NCBI GenBank assembly: GCA_964419335.1
Contig: CAYQOX010000045.1
Location: forward strand, 1 to 32,932
DNA length: 32,932 bases
DNA from: CAYQOX01 sp964419335
Lineage (GTDB): Bacteria > Hinthialibacterota > Hinthialibacteria > Hinthialibacterales > Hinthialibacteraceae
Reading direction: 5' to 3'
Part shown: positions 7,616 through 14,340 of the stretch, one piece after another
Position numbering within the stretch: the stretch's first letter is position 1
How the letters are laid out: each line of letters opens with the position of its first letter
Position numbers and translations under genes: made by a program
The notes under the pieces: generated by a model
Database searches by the model: none
What the model saw: only the letters and a program-made list of their open reading frames with translations
Told to the model about the DNA's origin: nothing

Positions 7616-8299
7616 ATGCTTTTATCTGTAGTGATGCCGGTGTATAACGAAATCGATACGATAGAGGCTATTTTGAAAAAGGTGCAAGAGGAGAAGACTC
7701 CGAAAGAGATTCTTGTGGTGGATGATTTTTCTACGGATGGAACTCGGGAATATTTACAGCAGTTGAATCCTGGGGAGAATTTGAAGATTTTTTTTCATGA
7801 GAAAAATAGGGGAAAAGGAGCGGCGGTGCGCACAGCGTTGGAGCATGTGGAAGGGGATATTGTGATTATTCAAGATGCCGATTTGGAATATAACCCGCAG
7901 GAATATGAGCGTTTGATCCGGCCGATTGTGAATGATTTTGCGGATGTGGTTTATGGGTCGCGGTTTTCGGGGGAAGAGAAGCGGGTGCTTTATTTTTGGC
8001 ATTCGTTGGCGAATAAGTTTCTCACATTAGTTTCCAACATGTTTACCAATTTGAATTTAACCGATATGGAAACTTGTTATAAGGCATTTCGGGCGGAAGT
8101 GATTTGTAATGTTAAGATTGAAAGCGATCGTTTTGGGATCGAGCCGGAGATTACCTCGAAAGTGGCGAAGCAGAGATGCCGGGTTTATGAGGTGCCGATT
8201 TCGTATCATGGGCGAGAGTATGGGGAAGGGAAGAAGATTACGTGGCGAGATGGCGTGTCGGCTTTGTGGTGTATTATTAAGTACAATTTGTTTCGATGA
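7616..8299 (+). CDS. family 2 glycosyltransferase, polyprenyl-phosphate type
   Basis: A 227-residue GT-A enzyme resembling dolichyl- or undecaprenyl-phosphate sugar synthases, which move a sugar from a nucleotide donor to a lipid phosphate at the inner membrane face. Visible are the N-terminal VVMPVYNE (5-12), DDFSTDGT (36-43), NRGKGAAVRTAL, and the metal-binding QDADLEYNP with Asp87 and Asp89. C-terminal signatures are YGSRF, DMETCYKAFR and VPISYHGREYGEGKKI. It lacks the extra C-terminal membrane helices found in some relatives. ATG at 7616 is chosen over an upstream alternative at 7589 because the GT2 fold starts there and GAAAGGA precedes it. A lipid-linked sugar for surface glycan is inferred. 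Confidence 0.88.
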   Translation: MLLSVVMPVYNEIDTIEAILKKVQEEKTPKEILVVDDFSTDGTREYLQQLNPGENLKIFFHEKNRGKGAAVRTALEHVEGDIVIIQDADLEYNPQEYERLIRPIVNDFADVVYGSRFSGEEKRVLYFWHSLANKFLTLVSNMFTNLNLTDMETCYKAFRAEVICNVKIESDRFGIEPEITSKVAKQRCRVYEVPISYHGREYGEGKKITWRDGVSALWCIIKYNLFR

Positions 8300-8373
8300 A
8301 GGAGTTTTGGCGCAGAGGGGTTATCATGAAAGAATTGCGTCATAAAATGAGATTGAAGGAGGTTCGACCCTTT

Positions 8374-8655
8374 ATGAGTGAGAAAAGACATATCCATGCG
8401 TTTGTGAGTGGTCGGGTACAGGGGGTTGGCTTTCGACATTATACCTCTCGTTGTGCAGAGGGATATGGGCTCGTAGGAGAAGTGAGGAACCTAGCCGATG
8501 GGCGTGTGGAGATTATTGCTGAAGGGGAAGAGGCGAAATTGAAGAAGTTTCTTGAAGATATAAAGCGGGGGCCTTCGATGTCTCACGTGGCGGATGTGAA
8601 TGTGAATTGGGCGCCTGCGTACGGATATTATCGTAATTTTTCGGTTTCTTTTTAA
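8374..8655 (+). CDS. acyP: acylphosphatase
   Basis: A 93-residue protein of the usual acylphosphatase size. It hydrolyses carboxyl-phosphate bonds in small acyl phosphates. The phosphate-binding loop GRVQGVGFRHY contains the catalytic Arg21, and EVRNLADGRVEI contains the catalytic Asn39. Both family signatures are intact. The frame is open upstream to 8296, which would add 26 residues and overlap the glycosyltransferase by 4 nt. The start at 8374 is preferred because GGAGG (8358-8362) precedes it and the family begins here. It is followed after 27 nt by yjbQ on the same strand, so they may be co-transcribed. Confidence 0.93.
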   Translation: MSEKRHIHAFVSGRVQGVGFRHYTSRCAEGYGLVGEVRNLADGRVEIIAEGEEAKLKKFLEDIKRGPSMSHVADVNVNWAPAYGYYRNFSVSF

Positions 8656-8682
8656 CCATCAATCTTACTGTGGGAGAGCAGC

Positions 8683-9102
8683 ATGAAAGTGATTACGGAG
8701 CGTATCCAGATTTCATCCCGAGGGCATACGGACATTCATGATCTGACGAGGAATATACGTGAGATTGTCGCGAAGAACGAGGTGGAGAATGGCCAGGTCA
8801 CGGTGTTTGCACCGGGGGCGACGGCAGGCATTAGTACGGTGGAATATGAACCGGGACTGTTACGGGATATTCCTGAGTTGTTGGAAGAGTTGATTCCATC
8901 GAAGAGGACTTATCATCATGATGAGACGTGGCATGATGGGAATGGGCATTCGCACTTGCGGGCGACTTTGGTGGGGCCTTCTCTGACGGTCCCGTTTGAG
9001 AAAAAAGAGCTAATACTGGGAACTTGGCAGCAGGTGATTCTGTTGGACTTTGATAATCGATCCCGCAATCGGAGTATTGTGGTGCAGATTATGGGAGAAT
9101 GA
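8683..9102 (+). CDS. yjbQ: YjbQ / UPF0047 family protein
   Basis: A 139-residue member of the UPF0047 family, a trimeric small protein often annotated as a secondary thiamine-phosphate synthase, though the physiological role is unsettled. The family core is visible: ITERIQISSRGHTDIHDLT at the N-terminus, VTVFAPGATAGISTVEYEPG in the middle, and the His-rich DETWHDGNGHSHLRA, then GPSLTVPF and the closing DFDNRSRNRSIVVQIMGE. The conserved histidines are present. The ribosome-binding site GGGAG precedes ATG. The gene ends 7 nt before the endonuclease III gene, which suggests one transcript. Confidence 0.93.
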   Translation: MKVITERIQISSRGHTDIHDLTRNIREIVAKNEVENGQVTVFAPGATAGISTVEYEPGLLRDIPELLEELIPSKRTYHHDETWHDGNGHSHLRATLVGPSLTVPFEKKELILGTWQQVILLDFDNRSRNRSIVVQIMGE

Positions 9103-9109
9103 GAGGGAG

Positions 9110-9763
9110 ATGGCGGGTAAGGATTGGAAAAAGGCTTCCGTGAAGGAGCGGGCGAAAAAAGTTATATCGGTGTTGGCGAAAGGGTATGAAGCCAAGAGTG
9201 CATTGCATTTTAGGAATGGGTTTGAATTGCTGATTGCGACGATTTTGTCGGCACAATGTACGGATGAGCGGGTGAACCAAGTGACGCCGAAGTTGTTTGA
9301 GCGTTTTCCAACGCCGGAAAGGATGGCGGAAGCGGCGCCGGAAGAGATTGAAGAACGGATACGTTCTACGGGATTTTATCGTCAGAAAACCAAGAGTCTG
9401 CTGGCGGTGAGTCAGGCGATTCAGGAGAGGTTTGGCGGGGAGGTGCCGCCAGATATTGAGGCGTTAACGGCGCTACCTGGGATTGGCCGTAAGACGGCCA
9501 ACGTGGTTTTGGGTACGGCGTATGGGATCCCGGCGATCATGGTGGATACCCATGTGAAGCGGGTGGCGAACCGTTTGGGATTTTCCAGCCAGTCGAATCC
9601 CGACAAGATTGAAAAGGATTTGGTGGAGATCATACCAGAAAAAGAGCGAACGGCTTTTTCTCACCGGATGATATGGCATGGGAGAAAAGTGTGTGTGGCT
9701 AAGAAGCCCAAGTGTGGTGAATGTGTGATTGCGGTGTATTGTCCCAGCGAGGGGAAGGTTTGA
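9110..9763 (+). CDS. nth: endonuclease III (DNA glycosylase / AP lyase)
   Basis: Base-excision repair enzyme that removes oxidised pyrimidines and nicks the abasic site. The 217-residue protein has the helix-hairpin-helix LPGIGRKTANVVLG with catalytic Lys128 and the MVDTHVKRV segment with catalytic Asp146. A complete four-cysteine iron-sulfur motif is present (C195-x6-C202-x2-C205-x5-C211). The frame extends upstream to 9050, but the ATG at 9110 directly follows GAGGGAG, avoids overlap with yjbQ, and gives the standard length. It converges on the GT4-TPR gene with only 4 nt between the two stop codons, so no separate terminator fits there. Confidence 0.97.
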   Translation: MAGKDWKKASVKERAKKVISVLAKGYEAKSALHFRNGFELLIATILSAQCTDERVNQVTPKLFERFPTPERMAEAAPEEIEERIRSTGFYRQKTKSLLAVSQAIQERFGGEVPPDIEALTALPGIGRKTANVVLGTAYGIPAIMVDTHVKRVANRLGFSSQSNPDKIEKDLVEIIPEKERTAFSHRMIWHGRKVCVAKKPKCGECVIAVYCPSEGKV

Positions 9764-9767
9764 GGGA

Positions 9768-11459
9768 TTACTTTTTGGGCTGTAAGTTTTGGGCGAGTTC
9801 TTCGATATCCACATTTTTTTCTAATTTTTTATAGACAACTTGGAGGTGGTCGCGGGTTGGTTGGTGGCCGGGATTGATTGCTAAGGCTTGGTAAAAATGC
9901 ATTTCAGCCCGGCTCCAGAGTTGGAGTGTGGCGTAGATGGTGCCCAGGGCATAGGGATAGGTGACCTCATCGGGGTTGTGCTGGTGAAGGATGGATAAAA
10001 GGGTAACGGCTTCGTTGTAGCGTTCTTTTTCGATGCGCTGGCGGGCGAGGTTTAGAAATTGGGTCTCGAATTCGGGGTTGAGTTCGAGGCATTTTTCTAG
10101 GTAGGGACGGGCCTTATGGCAACGGAAGCGGTCGAGATGATAGAGGGCTAACTCCAGGTGACTGTTGAAATCGTGGGGATTGATTTCGGTGAGACGTTGG
10201 AGGAAGGGAATCGCCTGATGGAGCCAGCCGAGTTGTTTGTAGATTTGTAGCATCTCCTGGTTGGTTGTGAAATTGTGGACTCGTTTTTGTAGAATTTCCT
10301 CTTCGTATGTGGCATTGGGGGGTAAGGGATTGGGGAAGATTTCGCGGATTTTTTGGGTGTAGAAAAGAGGATTGGGTATTTGTTGGATGGTTTGGCCGTG
10401 GATGAGATCGTTATAGAGATCGATGGTGTCTTGACCCATTGTACGGTGGTCATGGTACTCTTCGACATAGCGGCGGCCTTGCTGGCCAAGGTCTTGGCGT
10501 CGTTGGGGATTTTTGATTAAACGTACCAGCTCGGAGTATAGGGTTTTGGGGTCGGCATGCACGATTGGAGGGGATAAGCCTTGGTACGTGGTTAAGTAGG
10601 GATCCATGCGGGCGATAACGGGTTTGCCCAAGGTCATCATTTGTAAGGCAAAGGCGCCGTGATAGCCGATAAAGAGCTGGTCGATCGCGATATCGGCTTT
10701 TGCGAACAAGCGGTGAACTTCGTTTTGAGGGACACCTTCGACCAAGATTAACTCGATGGGGTAACCTTCTTTTTGTAGGGTTTCGATGGTGGGAAGGATA
10801 TATTCGGTGCCTTTTTTGTAGCGGTGGGTGGGAGCGTGAATGATGTAGATTTTGTTGGGATCTTTATCTTCGAGAGAGGCGTTTTTGACTTTTTCGTCCC
10901 ACTCAGCGATGTGAATGGGGACTGCCCATCCCCGTTGGGTTCGTTTCATGAGGGCGATACGGGGGAGGTGGTCGATGCGGAGGCTTCCCGCTAAAAAGGC
11001 GTGTACGTAGCGGTCGACGGTGGCGACGCTCTTGTATTGTTCGGGACGCATCATGGGGGGTTTGGGAGCCGTTTTGCCTTGGGTTTGGGCGGCGAAGTAT
11101 TTCATCAGTTCGGGGGAGTGATTGACGATATCGCTGCCGCAGCAGGTCATAACGATAATCTTGCCAGCTTTGCGCAATAGTTCCAAGTCTTTGAAATCCC
11201 AGAACAGGGTTGAGACAAAGTAAAAGTGGTAGACGTCATAGGCGTAGAGATGTTCTTCTAGAAAGGTTTTCCAAATCGCGTTCCGTTTTTCTTCGTTTTG
11301 GACTCCGAGGGAGCCGCGGGTATGGAGCATGATATCGCCTTGAGAGAAGAAGCCGGTACCGATGTCTAAGGTGGTGGCGTCGTGTCCCAACTCACGCTGG
11401 GCCTGGGCGGTTAATTGCATATTCACGCCGATTTCGTTGGGCGCGTGGAGGATGCGCAT
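9768..11459 (-). CDS. family 4-like glycosyltransferase with C-terminal TPR repeats
   Basis: A 563-residue fusion. Residues 1-350 look like a GT-B glycosyltransferase of the GT4 type. The N-terminal half starts MRILHAPNEIGVNMQLTA, and the C-terminal Rossmann half has YIIHAPTHRYKKGTEYI, the acceptor/donor segment FIGYHGAFALQMMTLGKPVIAR, and a C-terminal RRQDLGQQGRRYVEEYHD helix. The usual acidic EX7E pair is not obvious around GYHGAFALQMM, so donor use is uncertain. Residues about 400-550 form three or four TPR units (for example PFLQRLTEINPHD and AEMHFYQALAINPGHQP), likely a protein-docking platform. It is a monocistronic minus-strand gene; a GAGCGAG ribosome-binding sequence precedes ATG. 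Confidence 0.82.
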   Translation of the reverse strand: MRILHAPNEIGVNMQLTAQAQRELGHDATTLDIGTGFFSQGDIMLHTRGSLGVQNEEKRNAIWKTFLEEHLYAYDVYHFYFVSTLFWDFKDLELLRKAGKIIVMTCCGSDIVNHSPELMKYFAAQTQGKTAPKPPMMRPEQYKSVATVDRYVHAFLAGSLRIDHLPRIALMKRTQRGWAVPIHIAEWDEKVKNASLEDKDPNKIYIIHAPTHRYKKGTEYILPTIETLQKEGYPIELILVEGVPQNEVHRLFAKADIAIDQLFIGYHGAFALQMMTLGKPVIARMDPYLTTYQGLSPPIVHADPKTLYSELVRLIKNPQRRQDLGQQGRRYVEEYHDHRTMGQDTIDLYNDLIHGQTIQQIPNPLFYTQKIREIFPNPLPPNATYEEEILQKRVHNFTTNQEMLQIYKQLGWLHQAIPFLQRLTEINPHDFNSHLELALYHLDRFRCHKARPYLEKCLELNPEFETQFLNLARQRIEKERYNEAVTLLSILHQHNPDEVTYPYALGTIYATLQLWSRAEMHFYQALAINPGHQPTRDHLQVVYKKLEKNVDIEELAQNLQPKK

Positions 11460-11585
11460 AGATCACTCGCTCTTATGAATTGTTTGTTTAAGGTGTTCAT
11501 TTTACTTGGATCATTTGGGAATGCAATAACGAATTGTATGTTTGTTTTTTACTTTTTGAGTTATTTATGGTATGTATAGGATCAA

Positions 11586-11685
11586 NNNNNNNNNNNNNNN
11601 NNNNNNNNNNNNNNNNNNNNNNNNNNNNNNNNNNNNNNNNNNNNNNNNNNNNNNNNNNNNNNNNNNNNNNNNNNNNNNNNNNNNN
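11586..11685. other. assembly gap (100 N)
   Basis: Exactly 100 N, the usual placeholder for a scaffold join of unknown length. The right side opens directly into the third repeat copy, lacking only the first two bases of the element as seen in the other copies. The true distance between the flanking genes is unknown. Confidence 1.
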
Positions 11686-11906
11686 GAAAGTGAGTCCTTT
11701 TTGGAGAGAGTGCCTTGGGGATGGGTTTTGCTTGTCTCTGCGCGGCCTTAAGGGCGGTTTGCTGCGAAAGCCGCTCCACACATGCCCCTTCGGTGTTTTG
11801 GTTCTATTGAATCGGATCGAAACAAGTTATGACTTTCGTTTATAGAATCATGTCATGTTTCCTTTTCGAGGTCTCAACAAGTACGCAAATACAGGATGAA
11901 TCTAAA
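11686..11906 (+). repeat. structured intergenic repeat, copy 3 (left edge lost in gap)
   Basis: Both modules are present. It is more diverged than the other pair: the inner hairpin right arm is GGGCGG instead of GGCCGC, and the module 2 stem is degraded. The outer stem changed on both sides (GTGCC with GGTGT), keeping G-U pairing in RNA terms. It lies between divergent genes (GT4-TPR on minus, GNAT on +), so it overlaps the region where their promoters should be. The other ~120 nt left of the gap (11460-11585) show nothing recognisable. Confidence 0.82.
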
Positions 11907-11927
11907 TTATTTTGATGAGGGATTGGG

Positions 11928-12797
11928 ATGATGAAAGAGTCGTTAGATCATAGGTTGAGTTTGCGTTTGATGAGTGAAGAAGATTTTCCCCGGTGTCAGT
12001 GGTTGCGAGAGCAGGTGGGATGGAATCAGACATTGGAAGATTGGAAGCGATTTTTGGGGTATGATCCCACCGGTTGTTTTGTGGCGGAAATGGAGGGAGT
12101 GGTTGTTGGGACGGTGTGTACGATTCCGTACGAGGAAGAGTTTGGTTGGGTGGCGATGGTCATCGTTGATCCGGAGCAGCGGCGGAAGGGGATGGGTACG
12201 CTTTTGTTGAAGAGAGGGATCGCGCATTTAGAAGAGCAGGGGCTGACGGTGAAACTGGATGCGACGCCGGCGGGGAAATTGCTTTATGATACGCTGGGTT
12301 TTGAGGATGAGTATGGGGTTGCGCGCTATGAGGTGGATGTGGTCGAGGTGAAGAAGCCGGAGGCGGAATGCGAAACCTTAAGTCATGCGGATTTGGAGGC
12401 GCTTGATTTGTTTGATCGACCGATTTTTGGGGCTTCGCGGGAACCGGTTTTGCGATCGTATATGGATTTTTATCCGGACTTGGCGTATGTCCTGCGGGAG
12501 GGGGAGGAAATTGTGGGGTATATTATGGCGCGGGAGGGAGTGCATGCTTTTCATGTTGGGCCTTGGGTGGCGCGGGAGGAACGAACGGCTCGAAACTTGT
12601 TGTATACATTATTGTATCGACGCAGGCCAGGGCGTGTGTTTGTTGATATTGTTGAGCCGAATGCCTATGTTTTACCGATGCTGGAAGGATTGGGGTTTCG
12701 ATTGCAGCGTCCTTTTATACGCATGTATAAAGGGGAAAATACGCACCCGGGGAAGCCGGAATGGATCTATGGGATAAGCGGGCCGGAGTTGGGGTAG
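11928..12797 (+). CDS. tandem GNAT-fold acetyltransferase
   Basis: A 289-residue protein with two GNAT-type halves. The first (about 10-135) is a complete N-acetyltransferase domain with the acetyl-CoA loop VDPEQRRKGMGTLLLK (residues 80-95) and the C-terminal LLYDTLGFEDEYGVARYE strand. The second half (about 140-285) resembles the GNAT-like C-terminal domain of YitH-type proteins, ending LPMLEGLGFRLQRPFIRMYKG, and lacks a clear acetyl-CoA loop, so it is probably for substrate binding. The acceptor substrate is unknown. AGG lies 7 nt before the first of two ATG codons. The 3' end nearly touches the convergent toxin gene (8 nt). Confidence 0.88.
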   Translation: MMKESLDHRLSLRLMSEEDFPRCQWLREQVGWNQTLEDWKRFLGYDPTGCFVAEMEGVVVGTVCTIPYEEEFGWVAMVIVDPEQRRKGMGTLLLKRGIAHLEEQGLTVKLDATPAGKLLYDTLGFEDEYGVARYEVDVVEVKKPEAECETLSHADLEALDLFDRPIFGASREPVLRSYMDFYPDLAYVLREGEEIVGYIMAREGVHAFHVGPWVAREERTARNLLYTLLYRRRPGRVFVDIVEPNAYVLPMLEGLGFRLQRPFIRMYKGENTHPGKPEWIYGISGPELG

Positions 12798-12805
12798 GGG
12801 GGGAA

Positions 12806-13237
12806 TTAATCTAAATAGACGGTTTTAATTTCATTCATTGATTTTATCTGTCGATCATTAGTCAAGAACGTGTCACAATCTGTTAATTCTGCAGTAGCCA
12901 TATGAATAGCATCAGGGAGTTTTAATTTAAATTGTGCTCTTAAGGTGGCCGCCCGTAAGAGAATTTCCCGATTGATAACATAAACAGATAAAGTTGTTGA
13001 AGACTGAATTCCCTTTTGATAAACCTCTTGGCAAACTACATTTTTCTCCTGAATAGGTTTGATTAAGGCTTCGGCTAAAGTTAGTTCACTTGTGATGGAA
13101 TGATATTCACCTTTTTCAATTTTCTTGATTAAAGGTTTAATCTGTGAAATGTAAGGATCGAATCCTTCAAATAAATAAACAAAAATATTTGTATCTAGAT
13201 AGATTCGGTTTCCTTGAATCTGATCAATCAATCCCAT
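12806..13237 (-). CDS. PIN-domain ribonuclease, VapC-type toxin
   Basis: A 143-residue PIN-domain protein. The four acidic residues of the metal site are present: Asp15 in YLDTN, Glu56 in LTLAEAL, Asp109 in LPDAIHMATA and Asp128 in TNDRQ. In the VapC family this site cleaves tRNA or rRNA in a Mg-dependent way when the antitoxin is lost. The gene overlaps the upstream small gene by 10 nt, the normal antitoxin-then-toxin arrangement. Base use is visibly AT-richer than the neighbours, which fits horizontal acquisition. It could also be a stand-alone PIN RNase, but the overlap argues for a toxin. Confidence 0.88.
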   Translation of the reverse strand: MGLIDQIQGNRIYLDTNIFVYLFEGFDPYISQIKPLIKKIEKGEYHSITSELTLAEALIKPIQEKNVVCQEVYQKGIQSSTTLSVYVINREILLRAATLRAQFKLKLPDAIHMATAELTDCDTFLTNDRQIKSMNEIKTVYLD

Positions 13238-13458
13238 TGGTCACGTTCCTGACGTATGAAAGCATCCGCTTCCTTCGGATTGTTATAACACCCTTTTGCA
13301 GCCCCAATTAATTGAGAAAGAGGGATGGCAGGTTTTGTAGGTTCTTCGATTAGAATGATCACATCGACATCCTGACCTTCTGGAAGGTCGTGAGATCGAA
13401 TTTCAAGAATCCCACCGGACTGAACTGTAACTTTGTGTCTTAATGCTTTAGTCATCAT
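13228..13458 (-). CDS. antitoxin of the PIN-domain pair
   Basis: A 76-residue protein encoded just upstream of, and overlapping, the PIN toxin. The N-terminus (VTVQSGGILEIRSHDLPEGQ) looks like a short beta-rich DNA-binding region of the kind found in small VapB-like antitoxins. The C-terminus, ending FIRQERDQWD, is the charged tail that wraps the toxin in such pairs. I cannot place it in a specific antitoxin family. It probably represses its own operon, but no clear operator is seen in the 90 nt upstream. The ribosome-binding site is weak and two ATG codons are adjacent. Confidence 0.75.
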   Translation of the reverse strand: MMTKALRHKVTVQSGGILEIRSHDLPEGQDVDVIILIEEPTKPAIPLSQLIGAAKGCYNNPKEADAFIRQERDQWD

Positions 13459-13548
13459 TCTTCACTCATTTTCTTCCAACAATCTATTCCTTTCTAGGAT
13501 CATTTTACTCGAATAAACAGTTTTTGTCATTCTCCAAGGGGAGGAGAT

Positions 13549-14331
13549 TTAATCGTGCATGAGTTGGTGGAGTTGTTCTTCCATGTTGCCGTGTTTCATG
13601 AGGGAGGTGCCGACTTGGATGGCGTCGACCCCGGCGGCTTGTAATTGGAGAACCTCCTGGCGATGGAAGATGCCGCTTTGGCTGACAAGCACCCGGTCGT
13701 CAGGAACCAGGGGTCGGTGGTTAAGGGTGGTTTGAAGATCGGTGGTCATGGTGTCGAAATCGCGGTTGTTGATGCCGATGACTTCGGCGCCGACATGTAC
13801 CAGGAATTGAATTTGTTCGGCGGTATGGCCTTCGGCGAGTACATGGAGGCCGATTTCATGGGCTTTTTGGAGGAGTTGGGCGTAGGTGTCTTGGTCAAGG
13901 ATTTGTGCCATCAGCAGTACGGCATCAGCGCCGAGGACGCGGCTTTCGTAAAGTTGATATTCGTCGAGGGTGAAGTCTTTGCGTAAGACGGGAAGTTGTA
14001 CGGCGGCCCGCGCTTCTTGGAGATGGCGGTCGGTTCCGGAAAAATATGTATAATCAGTGAGAACTGAGAGGGCGGAAGCGCCGCAGCGTTGGTAGAGGGA
14101 GGCGATTTCGCCGGGATCGAAGGTGTTGCGAAGAATGCCGGTGGAAGGGGAGGCGGCTTTGATTTCCGCGAGCAGTTTGATGCCCTTCTCGCGGCGCAAG
14201 GCGTGTTTGAAATCCCGGGATGGCGGTAAATCTTGAGCGGCGTTTTGCAAGAGTTCGAGCGGGTGGATGCGTTTGCGTTCTTCCACCTCTTGGCGTTTAT
14301 GTTCGACGATTTCTTTCAGTATGCCTTTCAT
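13549..14331 (-). CDS. trpC: indole-3-glycerol phosphate synthase with altered active-site motif
   Basis: The 260-residue TIM barrel matches TrpC, which closes the indole ring in tryptophan synthesis. Motifs are present in order: LAEIKAASPSTG with Lys58, VLRKDF with the catalytic acid Lys118, LAEGH with Glu167, GINNRDF with Asn188/189, and GTSLM. The usual SESGI reads SQSGI, so the normally invariant Glu is Gln218 (codon CAA instead of GAA). LVEVH also reads LAEGH. The enzyme may be altered in activity or simply tolerant of the change. No other trp gene is nearby. It follows the DUF2298 gene by 9 nt, with AAGG at the junction, so the two are probably co-transcribed. Confidence 0.9.
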   Translation of the reverse strand: MKGILKEIVEHKRQEVEERKRIHPLELLQNAAQDLPPSRDFKHALRREKGIKLLAEIKAASPSTGILRNTFDPGEIASLYQRCGASALSVLTDYTYFSGTDRHLQEARAAVQLPVLRKDFTLDEYQLYESRVLGADAVLLMAQILDQDTYAQLLQKAHEIGLHVLAEGHTAEQIQFLVHVGAEVIGINNRDFDTMTTDLQTTLNHRPLVPDDRVLVSQSGIFHRQEVLQLQAAGVDAIQVGTSLMKHGNMEEQLHQLMHD

Positions 14332-14340
14332 GATGGATCC

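Noticed and set aside
11534..11845. Open frames spanning the N run
   Set aside because: They exist only because N is translated as X.
13459..13548. Terminator after trpC
   Set aside because: Only a 4-5 bp hairpin (CTCC/GGAG type) without a T-run; not enough to call.
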